DNA of 64,000 nt from positions 57,133,436 through 57,197,435 of the forward strand of contig CM038232.1 of the NCBI GenBank assembly GCA_021442155.1. Direction: 5' to 3'. A program made the position numbers and the translations under genes. The notes beneath the pieces were generated by a model. It was not told the DNA's origin, made no database searches, and worked only from the letters and a program-made list of their open reading frames with translations. Below are positions 11,464 through 23,635 of the stretch, piece by piece. The DNA comes from Cymbidium sinense (lineage: Eukaryota > Streptophyta > Magnoliopsida > Asparagales > Orchidaceae). Every line of letters begins with the position of its first letter. The first letter of the stretch is position 1.

Positions 11464-13849
11464 AGTCCTTGTAGAAAATAGTGTTAGTTTAGAAAGAATG
11501 TCCTACCAACCATCTAGACTAGCAGGAAAATAATCCTAGTCATCCAGTCTAAAATAGTACACCACAATAATAAAAAAAAACATTGCACATTACATCACAT
11601 AATATCAGAAAATATCAACCTAACCTAAGTCTTGGGTCAGTGACCTAAAAATCTAATGTGTGTGAAAATGGGTTTGTGTGGTATGTTGTACTAGACATTT
11701 TAAGTTTGAGTTATCATTTAATTTTTGAAGTTTATTTAATTTAACATTGGTGAGTTTTAATTTAAGTTATTCAATTAATTTATAAATTTGTTTCCATTTT
11801 TAATTCCATTTCATGTTAAAGTGGAATTTAATTTTTTAGGAATGAAGAATAAAATAAATTTCACTTTGGGTGGAACCCATTTTATTCAACATCCTAAATC
11901 CTAGTAAAATGAGATCTTCATTCAAAGGGTTAAAATAAATTTAAGTATTTTAATTATCCTCTTTTGAATTTGGTTGGATTAATGCTTTGATTTTCTTTTG
12001 AGGGTTTAGAATTTATATAATTTAATTTAATTTAACTTCATTAAGATTTGAAGGCTTCATTTTTTATTTTATTTCTTATACATTGATAAATTTTTTAATT
12101 TGATTTATTACCTTTAATTAAAATTTAAAATGTTTTTTTAAATTAAAAGTTCATGTTATCATATCATGATTATGTTTAACATAATATTTTAATTTGGTTT
12201 TTTTATATTAATTTATTTGATTCGTTTATGTTTTATGTTATTTAATGTTCTATATTGTTTATTATAACTTAAATTTTCCATATTTAATCTTATGTTTCTT
12301 TTCATTTGATTAAGTGTTTATTTGATTTTACTTATGTATTTTAACCATTTAGTTTATTTAATCTTACTTGTGTATTTTAATCATTTAGTTTGTTTATATA
12401 AATTGATGTCATTAATGTTATGTTTATAGATTTAGATAATTTAATTTAATTAGTTCAAGTTATGATTTCATTCACTCATTTCATTTCATTATTGTTTGTG
12501 TTTATAAATTTGGGTAAGTTAATTCAATTAGTTCCAATTAATCTTTAGGAAGTCTTGATTTCATGATTTAAAGAATTCTTTATCTTATGCATTCTAATTT
12601 ATTATTTGAATTAGGATTAATGTATCATTATATGTTAAAGCTTCATTATTTGATTTTATTTATTAAGATAGAGTTTTGTTTACTAATCATAACCTTGGAA
12701 GCTAAGAGATGAATTACTATGGGAATCGAACTTAAATCTATGCTATTTCAGGTTGTTTAATTAATTTGATTAATTACTTTCATTTATATTTGGTATTATG
12801 TTGTTCATTAAGCCAAATGGATTCGAAGGATTTAATGAATTCTATATTTAGGTATGAAATTTAGAGATAAATTAGTTTTGCTTTTCAATCGATTAATTGA
12901 TTCATTGTAAATTTAAAAAGTTATTAACCTGAGATTTGACTAGATTTTATATTCATAATTATTTCATTAAACTAAAAAGTGTATGATTAATTAAATTTCT
13001 TGACTTTAAAGGGTTGAGAATTTTTCCTTAAGCATTATGATGTTAATAATAATGTTTTAAATTGATTTTATGAATTTTTATTAAAAGTTTTATGACAAGT
13101 GCGGTTCCCTACATATTTAAGTTCCCTAAACTTTCATCCTAATTAGATGTGTAATTTAGGATTAATTAGTATTTTAGTTATTTTAAGAAAATCTAAATTA
13201 AGCCTAAATTAAAAGGAATTAATTAGGAAATTTAATTTTTTTTAAATTCGTCCCTAAAAGATGAATCTGTAGAGAGTTCATTTAGAATTTTCAAAAATTT
13301 TGGTTGATTTATTATGATTTTTGGAAGTTCAGATTAATTAATCGAATTAATTATCAAAATAGGTCATTTTAGAGTTTATTATATTCTAGAGAGTTTTAAT
13401 GATTCTTTAGGTTCATTAATGCTTATTATGATGATTCAAAATAATTTTGTAATTTTCCATATTTTCCTAATTTACTATTAATTTATTTCATTAAATTAAT
13501 AATTTATGGTTGAAATTTACATATCCATTGATTTACTTTTCAATAAATCACAAAAAATTTATCTATGGTAGGTTTTAACCTTAATTTCAATTCCCACAAT
13601 TTTCAAATTAATTTGATTAATGGTTTGAGTTTAATTTGAGTTTGATTCTTTTCATTTAAACACAAATTGACCAAACATTACCCAATAAAAAATTGAGGAT
13701 TTTGGGTTTAATGTATTCTCCTCGTTGAGATGAATCCATAGAACCCTTATTTGCATTTTTTGATTAAGCATTTTCTTTTTTATGATTTTTTGATGTTATG
13801 GTGCTTTTTATAATTTTAAATCCAAAAAAACAGATTTTCTTATTTATCC

Positions 13850-14800
13850 TTGTTGCCGCCACATGGCGCTGACGCGGCGTCGCTTTACATGTGGCGGTTC
13901 ATGATTCGGCTACACTGGATCCACGTGGATTTCACATTATTTTGGTGGTGGGACGTAGCTTGATTCGGGCTATTCAATAAAAGACCGGATGGCTCAAATT
14001 CATTCTGAGGTTCCTATATGGATTTTAATCAGAGATCTGACTAGACCTTAGCTGTCCATTTCTAATAGAAGGAAAGGACATCAGAGATTCTATCTCCTCT
14101 ATCAACGGTGAGAACCAAGGGTCATCTACTAAATTGAAGTATTTTTCAGTGATCTAGCCAATGAAATCACTTGATTTTTATTGCAAATCCATCAAAGACT
14201 CAAATAAGTGCATCTATATGCTTGGTCTCACTTAAGATTAGATTTGTTTCAAAAGTACCAACACCAAATGCAAAGAGGGTCACGTTCAAGGTACACCTTA
14301 CTGATGATGATCTTTGATGGTGGGGATGATTCAAAAAGCTTTGTGGGGACATAACGAGCCTTTGGATACGAGAAATTGAATGTCCTCCTCATAGATCGCT
14401 TTATAGGCCAAGCTCTAATCATTTTTTGACGGGTTTGCTCAAACTATGCCTTACTGGTGGCATGGGGATTGGGGGAAGGGTGTGCTCTTCTTCATTTAGC
14501 TTGAGGAAAGTGTTAGAATTCTTAGAATGTCTTTAGAAGGATTCCCTCTCTTCTTTCGATGGTTCGACAAAAAGATTTAAGCAGAAGGATGGTCAACCTT
14601 TTTAGCCATGGTGATTGTCACACTTGGAGGCTAGCTCTAAGAGGTGGTCAATTGATAGAGGTCAATCCAAGGCACTTTGGATGAGGAATGGAGAGGAGGA
14701 AGTGGAATGGGGATAATTTGTTTGCTTCTTACACTCCGCCTATTCATGGCATATTCTCCTTTTTTGAATGGACTTGGACCATCTCAGTTTCCTTAATTTT
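13850..14800 (+). other. GC-richer segment of copy A
   Basis: A sudden rise in G+C starting with GCCGCCACATGGCGCTGACG near 13,855, in surroundings that are strongly AT-rich. The homologous segment of copy B is 21,400-22,450. It holds no protein I recognise and no frame shared by both copies. It may be the transcribed (R/U5-like) part of a long LTR or a captured host fragment; the sequence does not decide. Confidence 0.4.
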
Positions 14801-15975
14801 GGCTGCCAACTATTCAAAACTCATCCTAGGATGAGTTTGGATGCATTTCAATTTGATTAGTTTGGGTTTGAGTTCAAATACCCACATTAGGTCTGTATGG
14901 TTTTGATTTGATTTAGATTAAGCTAAGTGTGATCAATTCTTAGTATCCATTGATTTAAATTGAAAATTAATTGTACAAATCATATTTAATATGATTAATT
15001 AGTTAAACAAACTCATTTCAATTGAGTTTAAGGACAAATACCATAGGTTAGCTCACTTAAGCATTTGTTCCCCTTAGGTTTAACTTGGTTTATTCCATAT
15101 GATAGATTGGATCTAAATCTGGGCTTGAATTATGTTTATTATAGTATTTAAGATGATTTGGATTAATAAATTTTATTTTATTTGAAGTGGATTTGGAATT
15201 TAAACTCATTTTGACCCATGTTGGATTTAATGGGTCAACATGGGTTTGGTTGGGTCAAGTGATCAAATTGATCAAAGTAAACCATATAATTGATTACATT
15301 GTGTTTCATGATTGGATATTTGATTTGGGTTGATTTTAGTTTGATTTGCATTTAGATCTAATAGGGTCCAATTATGCCCATTTAGATTAAGTGATTTATT
15401 TAACCTAATTAAGGTTTTATTGGATTTAAATTTATTTATATTTATGTTTAAACAAGTTCATTTGATGATTTTGAATCTTTGGAATAATTTAATTTGGTTA
15501 AATTTTGGTGGGTTGACCTTAGACTTGGTGGGACCCACATAAGTCAATTATATGTCCAATGGTTGACCTTCATTTGAATTTCATTTGGATTTGAGTCCAT
15601 TCATATTCATGTAATGATTTTATGCTTCTTATTTGATGTGATTTAAGTTTATTTTGATTTATTTAAATTTTTTTGGGCTTAAACGATTTTGAGCTTAAAT
15701 TGGATAATTGGGCTAATCACCTAAATTACCTTAATATAAGCTCTATTGGATTTAGGATTTAATTTGAATCTGTTTGATTTAGTTACTTATTTTGATTTGT
15801 ATTTAGTTTGAGTCCACCAAAATTCATTAGGATTGGTCAATCCTTAAAAGGATTCACTATGTTAGTTAGTATAGTGTCTTAAGTGCCTAATTAAGAGGCT
15901 CCTCATTTAGGATTAGGTGTCTTAGTTACTAAGTTTTAGAAATGATGTTAACCTCATCTAAACATGAGGTTAATA

Positions 15976-17882
15976 GCTGCCTGGGGGAATGGCAAACTTT
16001 CAAAGCCAAAAGAGATGTTTAGAAAGGAATAAGGGACATAAAAGGATAATTGGCTAATAAAAATAAAAAAGCTAATAAACAACTAAGTGGGGAAGGACCC
16101 TCCGAAAGGTCCCCTATAGGCAAGTCTCCCCTTCAATGGTAAACTTCATGTTATGGATTATTAGAGCCATTGATAGAGACAATGCCTCTACTAAACTAAA
16201 AAGCCTTGTTAGGCACCATAAACTTTATTTTTCTGCTATCCTTGAACCTCTAGTTAGTGTTGAAAACATTTCCAAAATAAGGAGGAGATTCCCCTACTTT
16301 AATATTCATTTAAATATGGACAACAAGATATGGCTTTTGTAGAAGACAACATTTTAGATACAAATTTTGTTATACACTACTCAATATCTTCATTCAAGAC
16401 ATCAGTGTGGGAATTCATGATGCCATCATATATGCTGCTTATAATAGACAACATAAAAAGGAGCTCTGGACTGACATGAAATAGATTAGCACTAGCATGT
16501 AATGCATATGGATGGCTAGTGGAGATCTAAACATTATTGCTAACCCCTTGGAGAAGAAAGGAGGAAAAGACCAAGAATCTCTTAGTCATTACTAAATTTG
16601 CTGAATACATTGAAAAAGCTAATCTATTTGATGCTAATTATAATGGTACTCCTTTCACTTGGTGAAGAGGTAAAGTTTATGAAAGGCTTGAAATAATGCT
16701 CATTAACTATGCTTGGAATTCCTACTTCAGCTTTCCTGAAGTACGACATCTCTCTCTATTACTTTAGACCACTCTCCAATTTTTCCTAGCTTCAATATCA
16801 TCCCTAGGATAAATCATCACTATTTAGATTTATTAATATGTGGACTTTGCACCAGGACTTTAGCAATTGCATTTTGAATGCTAGGCATAATGTAGAAAAT
16901 AACAACCCATGGATAAAACTATGGTCATTACACAAGGAAACTATCTTAGTACTTAAGATGTTGAACAATAAAGTTTTTTGGCAACATACACATCCTCATT
17001 ACATCCACTAAAAGAAAAATCTATAGCCTGGAACAAGCAATTTCCAGAATGAAACCCCAAGACACTTATGAGCTTTAATCCCATTTGGAGCAGCATCAAA
17101 TTAACATGCAATCATATATAGATAGAGAGTAAGACTTTCTGAGACAAAAAAGCTTCATCTAAAAACTTTGTCCATGGGGATATAAATTCTAGTTATTTCC
17201 ATGCATGCACTAAGAAAAAAAAGAGATGGAAAGCTCATTACAAATGTGAAAGACTCCACTGGTAGATGGATTTACAATCAAGATAACATTATGGAGGATT
17301 TTGTGAAATACTTCTTTGACTTTCTTAACCAACTGCCAACTAACTTTCAAACCCCACAACAAAATTATAACTTTTTGGGAAAGGCAAAGATCTCATCAAT
17401 AATGAAGAGCTTACTTTAATACCCTTGGAAGAGGAGATTCTTACTACTCCTAACTCAATGGATGGCTATAAGATGACTGTCCCTAATGGTTTCTTTAGAG
17501 GGCAGAATGTACATAATTTCTTCACCACATCTTCTATTGTCGTCATTCTAAAAGAAATAGAGACCCGTACTTAGGATAAATTTAGACCAATCTATCTTAC
17601 TTCTATCATCAGCAAAATTATTGCTTATAGACTCCAAAAACTTATCCCATACCACATCTCATCAAATCAAGTGGCCTTCATGAAAGGAAGGAACATAATA
17701 GATAACATTCTTCTCATACAAGAGCTTATCAAGGGAATTTATAAAAAAGGAAGAGGATGAAATGTGATAATTAAAATTGATATCAAAAAGATATTTGATA
17801 CTATTAGTTGGAGTTTTATCCTTAAAGTGATTAATGAGAGAGAATTTTTGGTTGACTTTAATATTATGTTAGAGAACAGCCA
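15976..17882 (+). pseudogene. LINE 1, 5' part: endonuclease and start of reverse transcriptase
   Basis: First half of a decayed L1-type LINE ORF2. The endonuclease begins at 16,136 (MVNFMLWIIRAI, matching the usual NxxxWNIRG start) and the metal-binding WMASGDLNIIANPLEKKGG region is at 16,509-16,566; the expected N-x-E/D pattern is partly worn. The reverse transcriptase starts near 17,550 with KFRPIYLTSII, then QVAFMKGRNIIDNILL near 17,665 and IKIDIKKIFDTI near 17,775, where the expected AFD is IFD. Several stops and shifts occur. The sequence breaks in the middle of the reverse transcriptase at 17,882, where copy B is inserted, and resumes in frame at 23,641. ORF1 is missing because copy A abuts the 5' side. 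Confidence 0.85.
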
Positions 17883-20800
17883 TGTGGGAAAAATTTGTGA
17901 CACCACATAGAGTTTAGAAATTTCTTATTTAGATGATCAAATACATCATTAGGGAATAAACATATTATATCATAATATAAAAATATTATCATATAACATA
18001 TTTGATCATTTAATAAAAGATCTCTAAGGTTAAATGGGAAATTTATGTACTAGGGATTTTCCCCCTGAACTACATGGAAAGTAGAACATGGTTTATTTTA
18101 AACTAGATTCATGGATCTCTATATAGGCAACCCCCTATAGTTAATTACATCATAAGAAGGGCTGCTTCCTAAGAATACTCTTGATTGAAGAAATGAGTTG
18201 CTATTTCTAAGGATTTTAAAGTTAATTTTCAAAGGATTGATTTTTAGAATTTTTAATTGGGAATGGTTCAAATTAGAGAAATTTGTTTTAGAGGCTAAAT
18301 GGGATGAAGTAGGAAATGTCTATTGATATTGGGATGCCCAGTAGGCATTTCAACTGTCCTTGTAATTGGGCTTTAAAATTTGGAATTTAATTTATATTTT
18401 GAGTTGACATTTTCTTAGAAGTCTAGGACATAGATTCCAGCAGCACAAGACTGCAGAAACACATAGGGTTAAAGACTTACTCCTAATTTTAAAGATAACT
18501 CATGTGAGATGCTTACTGGGCATCCCAATTTTAAAGACTTCAGAACCTAGTCTACAGGTGCTTCTAACTCATGTGAGATGCTTGACCTAATTGCATTCAG
18601 GAATTATTGCATATTTCTCTCACTTGAGGGAACTAACTTATCCCTGACTCTTCTTTATTTACAACCCACTTGAAGTGGGTTCCCAGCTAACACCACCTAA
18701 GCACATTTTAAATTCATGATGCTAAGTATCATGAATTGAAGATGGCTGGGCTATTGCATTTTTAGGAAAGAATCTGTGAACCTAGACTCACTCCCTAATA
18801 TCCCTAGAATCATGTAGGGTATGAAATGCATCTAACTAATGCACATTTTTCAAAATTTTAAATGTTTTGATTCAAGATTTAATTAAGGTCTTGGATATGT
18901 ATTTTTATGCCTAATGCCATGCGATTAGAAATGGTTATGGTCCAAATTAATAATAGAAGGTAGGCTTCCCTAAGAAGGTGGTCATCTTCATAGGTTAGAT
19001 GCCCCTTATGTGCAATACGTAAAGTGCCCATTTCAAGGATTGGAGCAGTATGATTTCATTGTTTCAAAACATAATTGTTTCTAATTGATTTTATGTTTTG
19101 CCTAAGGCTTTAGTTTATGTGAAGTTTCAATTTTTCTTGAGTTTTATTTCAATTATTTAGATTTAAGTTGGGTATAAAATTTAGTTTTTCCTATGACCCT
19201 ATTCATCCAGGCATTCAATCACAGGAAATCACAACATAAAAACAAACCTATAAAACTAAGTTAATTTTATTGTGCACCCAAAATAAATCAAGCTAGTTTA
19301 ATTTAATAAAAAGGCCAATGCATCCTGGTACCACTGTACACCTCATAAGAAAAGGCAAATGAGCAGCCGAGCTCTACCCTTATACACCTAGACCAATAAC
19401 TATAAGTTTAAATCTACGTGTCTTCTTTCTTGGATAGTCTCCTTCTTCAAGGACATCCATTGGGCTTCACAAGGGACCAATACACCTATCTTCTAATAGG
19501 GCCAGCTCTTGCTAATCCTAGACCTCATAGATTCTAACCTAATTCTAAGCTCAAATTTACATTTTTGATCTCAAAATTAACCCTAAGCCCTGCAAAACAA
19601 ATGCCAGTAAAATACAAGCTTAGCATTAGCTGCTTGCCAAACCCACTTATCTTATGGGCTATGCTTAAGGAATTAAGTATACCTACAAGAAAACAACATT
19701 TTGAATTTTTATTTATGAGAGCAGTCCTTTCTAGCATAGCCCCTATAAAAGATAATGTCAGATCTAAATAGAATGTCCTATCATCAAGTCTAACTGGCAA
19801 ATAATTCTAGATATGTAGTCTAAAATAGTACACCACAAAGACATATGAAGCACATCATATCCCAACACATCACAAGGGATCATAACAAATCATAGAATAG
19901 CCTAACCTAAGTCTTGGATTCGTGACCAAATGATCTAGTGTGTGAAAAAATCAGGCTTGTGTAGCAAGACTTTTGCTAGGTCTCTTTAGTTTAAGTTTCA
20001 ATTTAAAGTTTCAGAGTTTATTTGAATTTTACCTTTGGGTGATTTCAATTCAAATGATTTAGTGATTTATTTTCATTTTGATTTCACTTTTATTTGCTTA
20101 AAGTGAAGTTTAAGTTTTCAAGAATGAGGAGTGGAATGAATGGCACTTTTGGATGGAACCTGTTCTATTCTACATCCTAACGCTTAATGAAATGAAATTT
20201 TCATCCTAAGATGAGATCCATCCCAAAGGTCTAACTAAGATACTTAAGTATCTTAATTAATCCTTTTGATTTTATTTTGTTTGTTAGAATTTGGATTTTT
20301 GGAAATTTAATTTGATTTTCATTTTTGTTTTAGTTTTCAATTTAGTTTGGTTTAAATTATTTCATTTAATTTTATTTGAAATGGTTCATTTGATTTAATT
20401 TGTTTATTTCATTTGGTTTTGATTGAATTAGTTCATTTGGTTTACATTTATATTTTTGGTTGAGGTTTGCATTCATTTTTAGATTGGTGTTTAATTGTAT
20501 GTTTAAGTTACATTAAGTGTTTGTGATTATGATTTTATTAGGTTAAGGTTTAATTAAGCTTAACATGCATTATTGATTTCATTAACTACTAAAAATGATT
20601 AAGTTCTTTGACTTAGGATGTTTGGAAAACCTTCCTAAGAGTTTCTGAAGCTTGATTGAGATTAGTTCAAGTTGTTTCATGATTTAATGGATTTATGAAA
20701 TTTATTATTCATTATTTTTTCATATTGACCTAGAGATTTGGGAATTCAATAATTCCCAATCCATAGATCAATTGGATTTCAAATTTTTATGACATGTGGG

Positions 20801-23635
20801 GTTCTATGCCAATTTCACGTTTACAAAGTTTCATCTTGATTAGATTCATAATTAAGGTGTAATTAAAGTTTTAATTATTTCAATAAAACCTAAATTAGGC
20901 CTAATTTAATGTAAATTATTTAAGGGTTTTATTTTTCATTGATTCCTCTCTGAAAGGTGTTTCCAAAGAGGGTTAATTTAGAATTTTTGGACATTTGGTT
21001 GATTTATAATGATTAATTTATTTATGGTTAATTATTTTAATTATTTAATTAGGTCAATTTATGATTTATTAAGTTTCAATGAGTTTCATTAGTGTTTTTA
21101 TGTTCATTAAGGTTCATTAAGTTGATTTAAGGTTGTTTAGCTCATTTTCATTAATTAATTTATTTTATATTAATTAATTTATTTAAAATGCAGATTTAGG
21201 ATTTGAAATTTCATTTCTCATTAATTACATTGCAATAATTCCTGAAAATATTTTCTAATGTTTATTTTAACATCAATTTTAACTTCCCAAAGTTTCATTT
21301 TAGTTAGATTAATGGTTTGATATTAATTAAGGTTTAATTAACTTTAATTAAACCTAGATTAAGGCTAAATTATCCAAAATTAATTAGGAATTCTCTAATG
21401 GCGGTCTAACATGGCAGCCGCCATGGCGTCGCCAACATGTGGCGCAACACCATTTGGCCATGAGGATCCCGTGTGGCATTCATGTCAAACGATGCCACGT
21501 GGGATGATCCTCAACCATCTGATCAAAGATCAGATGGTCTTGAGGAACTAAATCAAGCTGTCCGTCCATCCCTAATAGAAGGATCAGATGGCAAAGATTA
21601 AATCCCATGATTCGCTAGCAAGATACGCACCCCGTCCATCTTTTTTGCCTAATTTTTGGAGATCTTCGGTGATTTTCATCATGATTTTGATAATAAGTCG
21701 ATCAGTGATCGATTTACAACCCATCTATATGGTTTGATCCACTTGGGGATCAAATTCCTTTTGAAAAGGACCAAAATTGATTGCCTAGGGAGGTGGAGAG
21801 GGAGCGTACCTTGATTCTGGCAATCACCGGCGATGGGATTGACTCCATTAGCTTCATTTGGACTCAACAAAGGTGTGGGTCAAGTTTGATGGCTTGCCTC
21901 CCTGTGGATTGATCCTTAGACCAATGTCAACTTGATTTTCCAGCATTCTCAATCATTTTTTGGCTCGCTAGCGGGGAGGGATCAGGGTGGCGATTCATTT
22001 GAGGTCATCTCAACCTTTAAAATGTATTAGAATCTTCAATTTGATGATAAAACCACTACCTTGGATTTCACCTTGAGAGTGGCTTGGTTTCCATCTGTTC
22101 GTTGGTGTACTGGCGGCGAGAGGCTTGGGGAAGGGTCCCCTCCTTCATCTCTTGCCTTGGTGGACATTTTGGAATGAAAAGAGGGAGGTAATAGGATCTC
22201 CCTCCCCTCTTTCCATGGTTGGCAAAGAACTTGCTTTTGGGCCTTCTATGTGGCCGAAATCCAGCCATCAATGGCGATAAGGTTGGCCATCAGGAGGATC
22301 GCTTCTTGCTTACTTTCCTTCCTTGGTCGAGCTCCTTGCTCTTCTTCTTTCTTTTTCTTTTTTTTCTTAACTTCTCATGGGGAAGAAGCAAAGTTCATTT
22401 TGGCTTTAGGGCTTGGCGGCCTTATTTTTATTGATTGGGATCAATCCAATCTTTTAAAACTAAGAGGTGGAATGAGGTAGGAAGAGGGGAATTGGAATTT
22501 CCCTTCTCTTTCATGAATTGAATTATTAAGTTTTCCTCCTTTTTAAAAAAAATTCAATTCTTTTCTATTTTTCTTTATTTTTTTATGGTTTATGGCATCA
22601 CCATCAAAGTCTTTGGACTGATGTATGGCTGCCTAATTTAATCTCAAATGAATTTGTGGACAAGTTTGAACCCATTTGACTTGGGTTGGAATTTGAATCC
22701 AAACCAAGTATTTGGATTCAAAGTATTTGGTTTTAATTTAATTACTATAGTTTTGGATTCAATCATCTTTAATTGATGATTGTTTGAGTTTTGATTTGAT
22801 TAATTCATTTAATTTTGAATTGAGTTTGAATTTCATTTCATTTTAAACCATTTGAACCTAAATGAGTTAAACTTGATTCCAATTGGGTTCAAATGACCAA
22901 TTTGACTCAATTGGATTGGGTTTGGACTCCAATCATGCTTCATCACATGTGTGAGATGATTTTGAGTGACTAATTTTATTTAATTTCAATTAAATTTCTG
23001 AACCCATTTAACCCAAAGTGGGCTTAATAGGTTAAGTTTGGGTTTCATTTGGGTCAAATGACCAATTTGAAAAGATTAAACCCAATGATAGGTTGAATTA
23101 TTTTTTATTATCATTTTCAAATGATTTTGTGCAATCAATTTGAGTTTATTTTAATTTGATTTGGGTTTGAACCCAATGTGACCCATTTAGGGTTATTTAG
23201 ACTAAGTCGTCTAATTAACCCAAATTAAGGCCTAAATGAATTTGAATTTTTTTAGATTTGTGATCAAACATGTTTACTTGATCATTTGAGATATTTGGAA
23301 TGATTGAATTTGGTCAAATTCTTGGTGGGTTGACCTTTGACTTGGTGGGACCCACCTAAGTCAAACTTATGTCAAATATTTGACTTTGAATTTGTTTTCT
23401 TTGTTTTAATTTGATTTTATTTTGATTTGTTTGGATTTGGTTTGATTTAATCTAATTATAAAAATTGGGTTGAATCCACCTAAGCTCATTAGGTTAGATC
23501 AAACCCAAGGAAGATTCCCTAGGTCACTAGGTATAGTGTCCTATGCATTGAATTAGGAGATTCCTATTTGAGATTAGGTCGTCCTAATTACTAGTTTCAG
23601 AATGATATTAACCTCATCAAAAAATGAGGTCAATA
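17883..23635 (+). mobile_element. Copy B: complete 5,753-bp non-coding element nested in LINE 1
   Basis: Inserted in the LINE 1 reverse transcriptase. It is flanked by AGCCA (17,878-17,882) and ATCCA (23,636-23,640), a 5-bp duplication with one mismatch; removing the insert plus one flank restores the LINE frame between the IMLEN and YKILIN segments. It starts TGTGGGAAAAATTTGTGACA and ends in a stem-loop, AACCTCAT with ATGAGGTC, then AATA. I find no second copy of its 5' end near its 3' end, so there is no LTR pair, and no gag or pol. The best reading is a giant solo LTR; a non-autonomous large retroelement with unrecognised ends is the alternative. The non-CA 3' end argues some caution. Confidence 0.75.
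21400..22450 (+). other. GC-richer segment of copy B
   Basis: Begins with the near-palindromic words ATGGCAGCCGCCATGGC and GTCGCCAACATGTGGCG and stays GC-richer for about 1 kb. Short frames at 22,219-22,434 and 22,250-22,480 are not conserved in copy A and are not supported as genes. Homologous to 13,850-14,800. A polypyrimidine run near 22,335-22,370 gives the serine/phenylalanine repeats seen in those frames. Confidence 0.4.

Larger units (their letters stand above)
11230..15975 (+). mobile_element. Copy A of the large non-coding element, plus strand, 5'-truncated
   Basis: Matches copy B along its length in the same order: TTAGGTTATGCTTAGGAACT near 11,375 with B near 19,660; TCTAAAATAGTACACCACAA near 11,548 with B near 19,818; CCTAACCTAAGTCTTGG near 11,620 with B near 19,897; the GC-rich block at 13,855-13,935 with B 21,400-21,490; and the 3' terminal stem-loop ending GAGGTTAATA at 15,975 with B's end at 23,635. 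No coding frame of any retroelement protein is present. It differs from B by a 40-bp TA run at 11,418. It ends against LINE 1 sequence. Confidence 0.7.

Noticed and set aside
19738..19752. CCCCTATAAAAGATA in copy B as an LTR TATA box
   Set aside because: The matching place in copy A reads CTTGTAGAAAATAGT, so the box is not conserved and cannot be supported from this window.
22219..22480. Two overlapping ORFs in the GC-rich part of copy B as a gene
   Set aside because: They arise from a polypyrimidine run, have no recognisable domain, and are not open in the homologous part of copy A.
17883..23635. Copy B as a Helitron, because of the hairpin at its 3' end
   Set aside because: No TC start, no CTRR end, the hairpin is not followed by the usual 10-12 bases, and a 5-bp flanking duplication is present; Helitrons insert between A and T without duplication.
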